Source: Adineta ricciae (taxonomy: Eukaryota > Rotifera > Eurotatoria > Adinetida > Adinetidae). From it: a stretch of 64,000 bases of DNA. The position numbers and the translations under genes were made by a program. Position 1 is the stretch's first letter, and each line of letters begins with the position of its first letter. The notes beneath the pieces were generated by a model that worked only from the letters and a program-made list of their open reading frames with translations, searched no databases and had not been told where the DNA came from. The stretch is taken from NCBI GenBank assembly GCA_905250025.1, contig CAJNOJ010000018.1, positions 620,001-684,000 of the forward strand. Direction: 5' to 3'. Shown here in pieces: positions 33,930 through 46,100 of this stretch.

Positions 33930-35590
33930 TTATTTGATAACTTTAAGTTGTCGGCCAACTTCAGCAAATGCATCGATACATCGTTTTAAATCATCTTTGG
34001 AATGAGCAGCGGATACTTGAACACGAATGCGAGCACGACCTTTCGGCACCTATTTACAAAAAGAAGAGATCGATGTCGTTGCTTTCCAAAAACAAAAAGA
34101 AATCATTTACCACAGGATAACTAAATCCAATAACATAGATATTCCGTTTGAGCATTTCATCAGCAAATTGACTGGCTAATCGAGCATCGCCAAGCATCAC
34201 TGGACAGATAGGATGCGCATCACCTAAGATCTGCAAGGAGGTTAGAATGAGGACAGACACATCAGAAAGAAAAGATAATGATCGTGGTTCAATACCGTGA
34301 AACCTAAATTTTGCATTTCTTCACGAAAATACGTGGCATTTTCAAGTACACGGCCCGGTAAACTTGTATCATTCTCAATCAAATCAATTGCTTTCATCGC
34401 ACTTGCTACAATCGCTCTATCGAAAAGGAGAGAAGAACAACTCCTACTGCAAATTCACATTCTTAAATATACGAACGGTGGCAAGGTATTCGAGAAAAGA
34501 TATGGTCTGGATCGTTGACGTAATAAGTCGATTAGAGCTTTTGGTCCTGTTGTATAACCACCAGCTGCTCCACCAAGTGCTTTACCAAGTGTAGAATTGA
34601 TAATATCAATTTTGCCCACCATTCCGAAATGTTCTTCCGTACCACGACCCGTTGGTCCAAAGAATCTTTTAATAGACAAACATTCTAACGCAAATCTTCC
34701 CTTCAAAAGCAATTTGTTACCCGGTTGCATGACATTCATCAACAAAGACTAATGCATTATACTGATCTGCTAAACGTCGAATCTCCCGCAACGGTGCAAT
34801 GGTTCCATCCATCGAAAAGACTCCATCTGTAGCAATCAATCGAATGACATTTTCGTTCTTATCATTGTAACTTTCTTTCAATTTCGCTTCCAGATCTGAC
34901 AAGTCTTTGTGTTTATAACGTAATCGTTTTGCCTTGCATAAACGTATTCCATCAATAATTGATGCGTGATTCAATTCATCCTAAACAAATATAGATAAAC
35001 GTTCTTTTCCTCATCGGTATTCAGTCACGGCACAGTACATGTCAACTTGTTTTGCAGTGCCAATCGTACTTACGCTAATTATATAGTCCTGTTCTTTGAG
35101 TAGTGTTTCGAAAATTCCGGCATTTGCATCAAAACACGAGATATAAAGTATCGCATCTTCGCGTCGATGAAACTTGGCAATTCGTTGTTCAACTAAATGA
35201 GAGAAATACGAACGATTGTGACGAAGACTTCGTGTTCGATTTACGTTGTTTATGAATTGTTTGTGTGCCACAAATGAATCGTACTGAACTAAGACCAGCA
35301 CCGTACTCATCGATAGCTTGTTTCGATGCTTTCATAATCTCCGGATTATTTGCCAAGCCCAAATAATTATTGGCACAGAAATTCAATAATTGATTCGATG
35401 ACTGTTCAATTTTGATGTATGCACTTTGACTAGTCGAGATAACTCGCTCGGATTTCCATGTTCCAGCTTCCCGAATGGAATCTAATTCGGGTTTTAGACG
35501 GTTTTGAACTACATTAGCTAGATTTGATGCATAGCGAATGGAGTTGGATTGTAGAGGAGCAAGAAAAAACCGAACTCGTGTGCTCAACAT
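33930..35590 (-). CDS. GCAT: Glycine C-acetyltransferase (2-amino-3-ketobutyrate CoA ligase), mitochondrial
   Basis: Seven exons (35245-35590, 35074-35192, 34721-34980, 34477-34665, 34296-34416, 34111-34230, 33930-34049) total 1275 bp, 424 residues, matching animal GCAT. The first residues ([20 protein letters not shown]) look like a mitochondrial presequence. Family motifs are [62 protein letters not shown] and the PLP-lysine segment [14 protein letters not shown]. The end is [18 protein letters not shown]. It splits 2-amino-3-ketobutyrate with CoA into glycine and acetyl-CoA, the second step of threonine breakdown. All joins are in frame; the fourth intron requires donor GTTCGT. Confidence 0.95.
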
Positions 35591-35825
35591 GTCCGATGTT
35601 TGTCTTTCAACTTTACTTCTCGAGCAAAATGGTATATAAAGTTCGAAGTGTTTATTTAACTGAATGTATATTTATTTAGCATGGAAGAAAAATGGTTTGC
35701 TATGAGAACGTCGAAAGTAAAATATCGAATGGTGGAATATGTCGAACAATTGGCGCTACCTATCACGTCTTTTTTTCGACGTTTTCATAGTCAACCAGAA
35801 AAAGAGAAAGTAGCAAATCTTTTCT
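35591..35825. other. Intergenic, no gene supported
   Basis: Spacer between GCAT and the Ly6-like gene. A plus-strand frame (35681-35989) overlaps the Ly6-like exon and has no motif, so I treat it as a shadow. Confidence 0.4.
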
Positions 35826-36269
35826 TCAGTTACAATCGTCAAGAGAACAAAATGCGAAACAATCAAGACGATTTATATTCTTTATACAGCCACTATTTCG
35901 CGATCCGATCACTTTCTTCATCGCTTTGTATCCTTTGGTGCCACTTGATATACAATCACGTTCAACTCTCACTTCAATACCTACAATAAAGATGTCGAAT
36001 ATTTTCATTCGATAGTGAATGCACTCAATACCTTTACGGTCAAACCATGTGAAACAAAGATCTTCACCATTGCCACAAGTACGACTTTCGATATTGTCAC
36101 CAATGACGCAATTCGAATCTTCTTTGGTGCATACTTTACATTGAAGAGCGGTATCTAAGCAGAAAAAGAGGTGAAATGAACTTGTCTTCTGAAATTAGAA
36201 AGACTTACTCAAGCAGAATACGGAAATAAGACAAAAGACTTGAAACATCATGTATGATTTTGTTGCCAT
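35826..36269 (-). CDS. Small secreted Ly6/three-finger-like cysteine-rich protein
   Basis: Three exons (36209-36269, 36032-36154, 35826-35980; introns 54 and 51 bp) give 112 residues. An N-terminal signal peptide (YMMFQVFCLISVFCL) is followed by a cysteine pattern typical of Ly6/uPAR domains: LQCKVCTKEDSNC, RTCGNGEDLCFTWF, VERDC, then the diagnostic ending DCFAFCSLDDCN (C-C-x-x-D-x-CN type). No GPI-attachment hydrophobic tail follows the domain, so it is probably secreted. ATG 36269 was chosen; ATG 36251 would also leave a signal peptide. Role is not predictable; such proteins often modulate receptors. Confidence 0.75.
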
Positions 36270-37159
36270 CGTTTGATTATATTCTTTTGGAATGTGCGAA
36301 CGTAGATGTGAACTTCTTGCATGACTTCTCGATCATCGTAAGAAAAGTCTCATTTAGTTTGAGGAAATGAGGGAATAAATTATGTCTCCAGATGCCAGAC
36401 GAACAGCCAAAACTAATCAGGACTTTGTTATTGATAATAAATGATAATATGAAAAAAAAGACTTGAGATGGAAGAATAAACTGATATTTTTCATGATATT
36501 TAATAATTGACATTGATTCATTTGACATGAATGAGAAACGACGAAGAAGATCTGATCTTTTCTCCTTTCAATCAGTAGAAATATTTATTTGTTTTGATGT
36601 TTTCATCACTAAATAAGACTAATCTGTAAAAAACGTGTGTCTTAATCGATTCTTTAGTGTCTATCATGATGTTTTCTTCGATTATTACTGAAAAAATGCC
36701 AAAATGTCGATTAAATGCTGTCGGCACAACACCACGTTTTCATGTACCCAACGACTGACAGACCTTCATCGTGTCCATGAGGCATAAGAAACGATTCCAT
36801 CGCAAAAGGCTTCGTCATTTCCATGTCGATTTCACATCGAAGTCCTTGAAAATGACGCCATTGGGAAGACGATTGTTTTTCTCAAGCAGTTAATGAGTTA
36901 TGTCAAAGAAATGTCTTATGACAACGTTATGTGAATGTATACATGTCATCTATACAAAAATCTGTTCTGTTTTATTCGTTTTTGTCGCACACAGGCAAAA
37001 GAAAAATGAGAAAAATGAGAACGAAACAAAAAATATATATATGTATAGAAGAGAAACAATGAAGATAGATAGTTGATTATTATTGTTATGCTTACACTTC
37101 TCTAGAAAAGAAGAAAGAGATCAAATGGTATGTGATCGAGTTATACCAACAGAATGAAC
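36270..37159. other. Mostly non-coding; possible conserved fragment at 36720-36900
   Basis: On the minus strand at about 36720-36850 a frame reads LRCEIDMEMTKPFAMES and then GLSVVGYMKTWCCADS before a stop. It looks protein-like but has no start, partner exon or known family. The rest is AT-rich promoter flank. Confidence 0.35.
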
Positions 37160-40100
37160 TTACGTCGCATCAAGTGTTGTATTTAGTAGGAGATGGCTGC
37201 GAATGTCGAATAACTTTCTAGCTGTCACAGGATCTTTTCGATAATCGATGATATTTGTTGGTGCATTATCGTCAAATTTTGTTGGAATCTGATGGTTTGA
37301 TGTCGATTGAATAGATATTGTTGGATTATCTGACTGGGGATTATTGTTATTAGTCATAGTAATCTTTGATTGACGAGATATTCCAGTTTCATCATCAGGT
37401 TCATCTGATAGATCAACATGTGCTTCTGTTGACTCATCATTGTTGAGGACAATTTCATTTTGATCACCCAAGAGAAGATCATCGGTACGTGTTAATTCAT
37501 CAGATTGGCTAAAATCGGTCACCGGTATTCGATTCGTTCGTGATGATGATGATCCATATATAGAGACATTGGTATAATCGTTACTCGATTGATTGTTATC
37601 GTAATCACTTTCATTGCCACTGCCAGTAAGTGAAGATGATATGGTATTATTATGGTCATCAGATGTTGATACCACTGTTCGACGAATAGGAATTGACATT
37701 GATGAAGTGTTGTTGACTTTTGAGGAATCGTAGACAACTGTGTGTGTTGACGCTCGAAGATCATTTTCATCGAAGATTCGATGACGACGAAACGGTCGTT
37801 GTTGATCTTGTTCGTGATGATGATGTTGATGTCCAAACCCACTTCGATGATGAGTATGACCTGGATGACGTTTCTTTACACTTGGAAATGGTGTTCGGCG
37901 CAACGCTGATTCTGGCGATGATACCTGAGTGTTATTTGGTGTTGTGGCTTCTAAAAATCAATGGGCAGATATGTAGATGAAGATTTTCGAAGAATCCTAG
38001 TTTACCGTTGGATGATGTGATTGTATTCGTACTTGATGATGACAATCTACTGACGAGCTGTGGACTATTCGGTCGATCAATCAGATCACTATTAATTAAA
38101 TCAACTGGATTTTCTGTTAATAAGATGTTTTGTCGATGCGATGATATGGGATTTGATAAATGTTCATAATCATCTGTGCCAATCACAGTTGATGATGAAC
38201 TTTTCCCATCGATTTCATCGAGTTCATCTGTTATGTCATCGATTTTATTAGTTACGGATGGTACAATAGCTGGTATGGACGATGATGTTGTTATTACTAA
38301 TGATTCTTCATCGGCGCTAGATAAGAATGAGCCGGTGGAACTCACACCACTTGAACTATAAACACTGCGAAACGAATTGGTATTGCTCAATTCATTTGTT
38401 GGAATCGTTGGTGAATCGTTCGCTTTAACCGGTTCGTTATTCCAAGACATTCGTTTTATAATGGCTGTTGATGCTGTTGATTTCATTGATGATGGATTTA
38501 TTGATGACGAAGAAGAAGATGATGAAGAGGGATTTGGAACGTGTGTACCTGTACCATCAGCTGTGAAATATCGACCATAGTTCTTATGATCCGTACGTGA
38601 ATTTCGACGTGTTTGTTCCACAGTTTTGAATACATCGGATTCGATTTTCGATGAACGCCGATCCGATTCGGTCATATTATTCGTAGGTGATTCTTCCATA
38701 GATGAACTATCCAGTGATACAACGTCATGCTTCGCTGATGCCCCTAGGTCTAATGATATTTCTGATGTTGATGATAGACTCGGTAATGAGTGATGTATAG
38801 TAGATGGAATCGAATTGGATGTTGTTATTGAGATCGTCGATGACGATGGATTTGAATTAATAATCGAATGATTATGTGCGTGTTGCAGTTTCATTTTCGA
38901 TTCTTCCATTAGTAATTGAAAATTGGACTTTGTTGATCGGATATTTTCCATCCATTGTTTACTTAGATTTGTTTGAAATAAATATCCACATTCAATTAAA
39001 TTATATTCCGAAAAAACCAGAATAACAAAGGATGCCTAAAAGCAAAACCAAATATTTTCCTATGTTATATATACTCTCTTTCCTTCTTCGAATAACCTAC
39101 GGTGTTCGGTTCGTTGTTGCTACCCCGCCGATCGTATTCTCGGACATCGATACGATCGATTCGTATGGGTGGTTTAAGAATCTTATTCGATATCGCCGAT
39201 GCTCCCCGATTCGATTGTCCATCATTATTCATCGATGATAACGTCGATGCTGTCGACGATGACGAATTCAACGTTCCACCTCGTTTTCCACCTTTTGTTA
39301 TAAGAAACATATCAGTGAATAAATAACAATAAACATCTTGACTATTCTTTGCATCTTTCATTTTCATCGGTCCTTGCTGAATGATCTGACGACGATAGCC
39401 TCGTACGTACAATGGCATATCACGAAGAAGATCCAATCGATGAGAACATGAATCACGATAGTATTCTTGGAGTATCTAAGTGTGGAATGACATTTTCAGC
39501 ATGGAGAATAATAATCATATGACGATACATACGGAAGTGATTTCAGGCGGCGCTGATACATATTCATATGGACCAATCCGATCACTTATCTGACGTACAC
39601 GTTCTTCTTGTTCCTGACTGTGCAATTTTGAATTGACTCGATTGACGAAATTTGCCACATTTTGAATCTAAGAAAGTAAGACGCGTGTTTTTCCCTTGTT
39701 GTCTCATTTTCATATATATATAATATATCACATAGCAATAGGAAACAAAAACAAAGGGCATAGATAAATATTTATCTTTGAGATCAAAAGTCTTGATGTT
39801 TTCTTCTAATTTCTACGTATTCCAAAGCAAAAGAAAACATTACTATGTATTTCTTTTCTTCCATTTATCACTCAACACAAGTCTTACAATGACGTTAATT
39901 TTTTTTTCTATCATTTACCATTTCATGTAGATCATTTCGTTGTTGATTATCTTGTGTTCGTTTCTGTATTGCTTCCAGCAATAATTTATATTGTGTAAGT
40001 CTTTGCAACGGTTTAATCGTCAGATCCGGAAATGACAAACGGTTTGTAAAGTTAGCTTCGATCCACTAGAATAAACAAGGAACTATTTATCTCAACCAAG

Positions 40101-43100
40101 ATTTCATTTCCTTACAGTAATTAGATACTGAAAAAGATCATCTTTAGCAAGTTTTTGCTTGAAATATTCGGCACTTGCTTTTTGATCAAGTACATAATGA
40201 AGATATGATTGAAAATAAATATCAAACTACAAAACAAAAAGATATACCATATGTATTGTTGTCGATTGTTTTGATCTATGAGAGAATTGAGAAGAGATAT
40301 ATCTCGAGATGCGTAGGTTGACACTCGCGCGTCGACTAAATAACAATCATCTTAATGTATGAGATGACATTCTGTATGTCGCTACTGTTTTCCTTCGTTT
40401 TCATCTTGTCTGACAGTCTACATCGGTGAATGAAGTCGAAAAACTTACTTTGAGAAATCCTTGTTTCAAATGTGACGGATTCATTGCACAGCCTGTTTGT
40501 TCAAGTTTTAGTTTGATGGGCAATAAAATCTCTTTCCAAAATGTCAGATTGGCTTTCAAGACGTCTTGAATATTCGAAAATAATTTTTCCATATCGATAT
40601 CATTTAGCAGTCCATCACGTTGAGATGATTTTAGTATCATTACACTTGTCATAAATATGTCGGTCATGGTTAAAATCTGACGTATATAGGAGACTTCAGT
40701 TGAAAGCATTTCGTAGATGGCTTCTTGTTGAAGTTTGATCGATTCCGACATGAACTAGAGAAAATCAGGTGTTGACATCGTCATAGGAGAAACAAAAGAA
40801 GAACGAGATAAGACGAGTTTTCGTCACTTTCTTGTTGATAGTTCATACAAATGCACGAAGATAAATCGAGTGTAGATGGATATCACATTGGAGGAGGAGG
40901 AGGAGGAAGGATGGAGATGAGAAGAGAGTTCAGGGTCTATGACTTACTGATTTTGCTTGTTCATTTAAAAATGGTTGCCATTCTTTTTCGATCTTCAAAT
41001 CACGTTCATCAATTTGCAATTGATGGTTTTGTAACTGAGCTAGTTTGGGTAGGCCATGTGTTAACCATTCATCGCATTTACGACGAACAAATGCGAGATT
41101 GCTCTCGGGTCGTTCATTATTGGAATCACTGACATCCTAAAGAACAAAAACATTCATTGATCTTGTAATTGATTTGACGAGAGGGAATTGAATAAATCAT
41201 CAAAGCGGAAGGACTTAAGTACCGGAATACTCGTTACATTTCCTGCAATTCCTATGTTAGTTCCTGACAGAGATGATGATAGATGATCTTGTTGCGGAGA
41301 CATTGTTGTAATGGTGTGCTGCCGTAACAGTCGACTTGCTGCCCGTTGCCATCGACGTGTAGTCGGATTTTGTTGATTGGCAGATGATGCTTCTAATGCA
41401 CGCCATAAGGTAGCTGTATCATAGGTTGTGATCGAATTGGCTTTCGATAGACGCCGATTCATGATTGACGCCTCTCGTGCTGTGCGACAATTGTCGACTC
41501 GTAATGATATGACCAAATAACAAAGGATAAAGGAAGAATAGGAAAACGAGAAGTATGCGGGGGAAAAGAAGAAAATGGTTAGTCGCTCGACGTGGAAATC
41601 CACTCTGTGTATATTCCTTTTCCCACTCTCGCTCGATGTTTTTACGCTTTCCCTATCCGAGAAGAAAATATCGAACGTTCTTCTCCTTTTACTGTTCTGA
41701 CTATGAGATAGATGTCGATAGGACTATTAATTTTTGTTTTTGCCAGTAACCCATCATACGACGAATCGTTACTGATAATGAGAAGGGTGGAGTGGCACCA
41801 CATATTTACATATCAGCAAGAACGAACGAAACAGTAATTTAATCCATAACATTATTTCATCTTATGACCGTTACTATTATTGCTCGTTGACAAAAACACG
41901 CATAGATATATACTTATTCATCGCAAATAACATTTTCCTCTTTTTCTATTAGATATTAATCATATTCAACAAATGATAGATTGCTTAATTGGTCACTTAC
42001 AGAGACATAGAAGATATTTTGTCTAGGTTTTAATGCTCGCCAAAGTGAAACGATCGATGATGTTGTCGATGTATCCGATTTATAATAATTAGGTAAAGAC
42101 GAATGGTGAACTTTGTCCAACATAATTTATACAAAAGTCTTTGTTTTTTTTCCGTTGTCTTAACGTGTCAGAGATATAAACGAAGATTTCTTTCATTGAA
42201 AAGTGTATCTCTCTTGTTTAACAACTGATAAGAAGTACCTCATCGTTTTTCATTCGGTCACCTTCGTTCGTTTTTTGTTAAACTCTATTTTGAGTAAAAG
42301 TGAATGACTCAGACGAAAAAAAAAGCCTCCTCTTCATCGTTTCGAGTACAAGTGTACAGATTTTAATTAAAACGATTAGAATATCACATTGGGTTGATAT
42401 ATGAACATGCGATTCATTTCTTCTGAACAAAGTTTCTTTTAATACTCATGAGATTCTGACAATCTTCAATCGTTTCTTGTGTACACGCGATCGATTGTTC
42501 ATTAAAAACAAGATTTCATTCGCGTGTGTGAATGCGAAGACGAAATACGATGTAGAAAAATCGGATCTCTAATGTAATGGATAATAAGGAAACGATAGTT
42601 CGCTATTTTTCTTCGTCTTATTTCCTATATAAACATACTATAAAATATGAATTAGCGGTCGGACTGACACATGTCTATCCACGTAAACGAACATTCCTTA
42701 CTCGGGTAAAAATGCTGCCTGTGAAAAGACCAGAGCGGATTGTTTTGTTGGATTTGACATGTTGTTGTGGATTTATTGGCTTGAATTCTTGATTGTAATT
42801 AGAATTGTTGCTCGTGACGATGCTTTCGTCGCTCTCTGGCACCATACATTGACTTGATAAACGTTTGTTTGCTGTCGAAGTGGACTTTGAAGTCTGCGAA
42901 AGAGAAGAACAAATATAGTAAAACGAAATATCAATCAAAAATCTCTTCATTTCTCTCTCTCTCTCAGCTAAGAAAACAACAACAGATCTTGATAATAATA
43001 ATAACAGATGAAACTCATTAGAGATGCGTAGGCTTGTTTTTTTAATTAAGGTAGGTGATCAAAAAGAAGAGAAGGAAGTATCAGTTGATCGAAAAGACAA

Positions 43101-46100
43101 TATCAAACTGTATTCACCATGAATAAGATGGAAAATCTTCTTGGGAGATCAGATCAACGATAAACCCGAATTAGCGAACGTTTATGTATATATAGAGAAA
43201 GAGAGACAAAAGAAAACAGATAACTATACAATAAGATCTGTTTATTGACAGTAAACAATTATCAAGCTTCATTCTCTGATTAATAAACAGATGGTAGAAG
43301 AACATCAGCAACAAAATCAAGATGAAAATTGAGACTAAACATTTTCTTTTTTGTTTAACTCTTCCTACAAAGAAATTATAAGTGCCACTTATTTTTCCTT
43401 CAATAAGAAGCAAAGAAGCTAACAATACGTATATATATCTGTGATATCAATCGTATGTAACGATTAAATGTGCTCGAGGGAATTTGTTTCGTTTCGACAT
43501 GATTACAACGATGACAAGCAGGTGGTTTGTCACGTCGTCCAATTATCTTCTTTTTTTTAGGAAAAAGAATAACGCAATAATGACTGTTAAGTGTTTATGT
43601 ACCAATGTGGACAAATGTCTCGAATATTGATAGGTTTGTTTTACTTACGGCAATCAGAATTGCTGAACCTGTTGAATTTCGTTTGTCATTTCGTTCTTTG
43701 CCAGCTGAAGTCTTTGCTAATGATCGATTAGTCAGACCAGAGCATGATGATAAACCGTGTTCCTTGTCTAAATAGGCAAAGAGAAGAATATTTAGATAAG
43801 TAGTAAATATTGAAGATTTGAATAGACAAAAATAGCGCAAGCGAGAGAGAAATGAGAGACCATTTTGTTTCGATTGATAGGATATCGCGGCAGATGTAGT
43901 CGATGATGGTCCATTGACGCAGATTGTCTGTTCATCTCCGCTTGAAGATAAAAATGCAACATCGTCACAGCTGACGCTTTTTTGCTTAAGCAAACAAGCC
44001 GCAACCATTGACCCAGTAATTTCCTTTGTGTTGATGACATTTGGATCATCAGAGAGGCCATTTTTTCTTGTTCGTAATTGATGTTGAACTGGCAGAATAT
44101 GTAGGTCTTCATTCGATGACGATCCAGGTGGAGAATCCACTTCAGTGAGAGCGCAATTCCAAACAAATGTAAATGTTGATGAAGCTGAATTTGTTGTTGT
44201 TGTTGATGTAGGCGATGGCGAGGGTATGTATGGCAAATGATCGCTACTATTCGAACAATAGGATTTTCGACGATATTTTAAAACGTCAGATAGCTGTCGA
44301 CAGATTGATAAACGACGAAGAGGTGATACGAGAGGTGGATGAGAACCAGCTGATGCTACTCCTTCGTTAGACATCGTAATTCGACTGAATGAATAGATGT
44401 AACGATGAATATTGTCTCCTGTTTCTTCTTCTTCTTCTTCTTTTTTGATAGACAATTCATTCACAATAGAGTTAAACACAAAGAATAAACGATGCAACCT
44501 CTCATTCTCTCTCTCTCGTTCTGTCCTGCTTAGTTTTTTTGACAATAAGTAACAGACTATGTATGCCGGAGGGTTGACAATCACTACTAGTGGTAGTAAT
44601 AGTCAAAGAAGAGAAATTGTATATACATAGGGAGATTCGATAGAAAGAGAAAAAGAAATTATATAACATCATCAACGAGAAAATGCGACAATAACAATAA
44701 CAAGCACGACAATAGTATTTCTAATCAAGGAGGAGTTTCTCTCATTGAGTCCGTCTGATTTTCTCTATACATCAATAGCATATTGTCTGGTATTCTGGTT
44801 TTTTCATTTTTTTTTCTCTCTCTTCTTTAGAGATATACTAATTCAATTTACAGAAATGATTTAAGCTTCGATAAACAACAGAAGCAATGACACATGAAGA
44901 TTCCTTCAAATGTTGCATCACAGATTGAATGTGTATTGGATATTTCGAGTGTACGTACCAAGTGATTTTGAAGAGAAAGAAAGAATGAGACAAAAGAGTT
45001 TTGAGCCGTAATTAGAAAAGAAGAGAAGAAAACGTGAAAAAAGAAAGTTATGTCATCAATCAGCGAAGTTTTTCGTAATACCTGTAACGACTAGATCATC
45101 CAATAGCAGATGTTTGACTGGTTGATCCAAGGACAATGGTAAAGTTGGCGCACTTCTTAGACAAATATTACATTTTTCGATATTCAATTGATATTTTTCG
45201 AACAATTGTACTAAGATTTCCCTAAATAAATAAACATCGTTTATGCTGCCTAACATTTCTCTTCATAATGTTTTCGTTCACTTACCTTAGAGTTGTACTT
45301 TCGACGACACCAGACCATCTCAAACGTTCGCGAAAACTTTGTCCATTGATATCAGTGAAATAGATATATGTTCCATCCTAACAATCAGACAATACGGAAT
45401 AAGACATAAACATTGACAATTAGTCTCAAGGTTAATATATTTCTCCTCACATATTCACTATATTCGATTTGTATTAAGAGTTGCCACCACATCAATTGAA
45501 AAGCTCTCTTTTCTTTCTATTAATTTCTTTCTTTTTGTCTACCCAAACAACACATACTTATATCTGTAATTCGACCTTCCCAATAAACATCTATTATCAA
45601 ATAAATAACTCGCCGAATAAAGGTAAATCAATACGAAGGTTTTATACTCGAATCGCCCAAATCTCACTGATTATCAACCTTGATTTTCGACTCACACTTA
45701 CCGTTATGGTGGGTAAATTCTCTTCAGATAAGGCATGCTTTCGCAGATCAATATGATGATTGACAAGTGGCGAGTTGTTGTTCATCGATGAAGTCGAATG
45801 GTTTTGATTTGTACCATTCGATGTCGTTAAGTTAATCACCGACACACTAAATTGTTTACCGACCATATTTGTCTAATTGAAAATCAAACGGAATGTACAC
45901 GAAGACATTCGACAAAAGTGGGATTTACCTCATTTGAACCCAATGTTATATTTGATCGACGCGTGCGAAAGACATTGACTAATAAGCTTCGTGTCTTTTC
46001 TCTAAAAGAAAATCCATATCAGAGTTGATCATCCACAGTTTCACAAGCAAACCTTCTCGACTTGAAATCTATCAGAAATTCATGACGGTTATCAAAGATA

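Noticed and set aside
35681-35989. 102-codon plus-strand frame
   Set aside because: Overlaps the Ly6-like exon on the other strand, whose cysteine pattern and splice sites are convincing; no motif of its own.
38377-38580. Plus-strand acidic frames across 37720-38580
   Set aside because: Complement of Ser-rich codons in the RhoGEF tail; an Asp/Glu-rich shadow.
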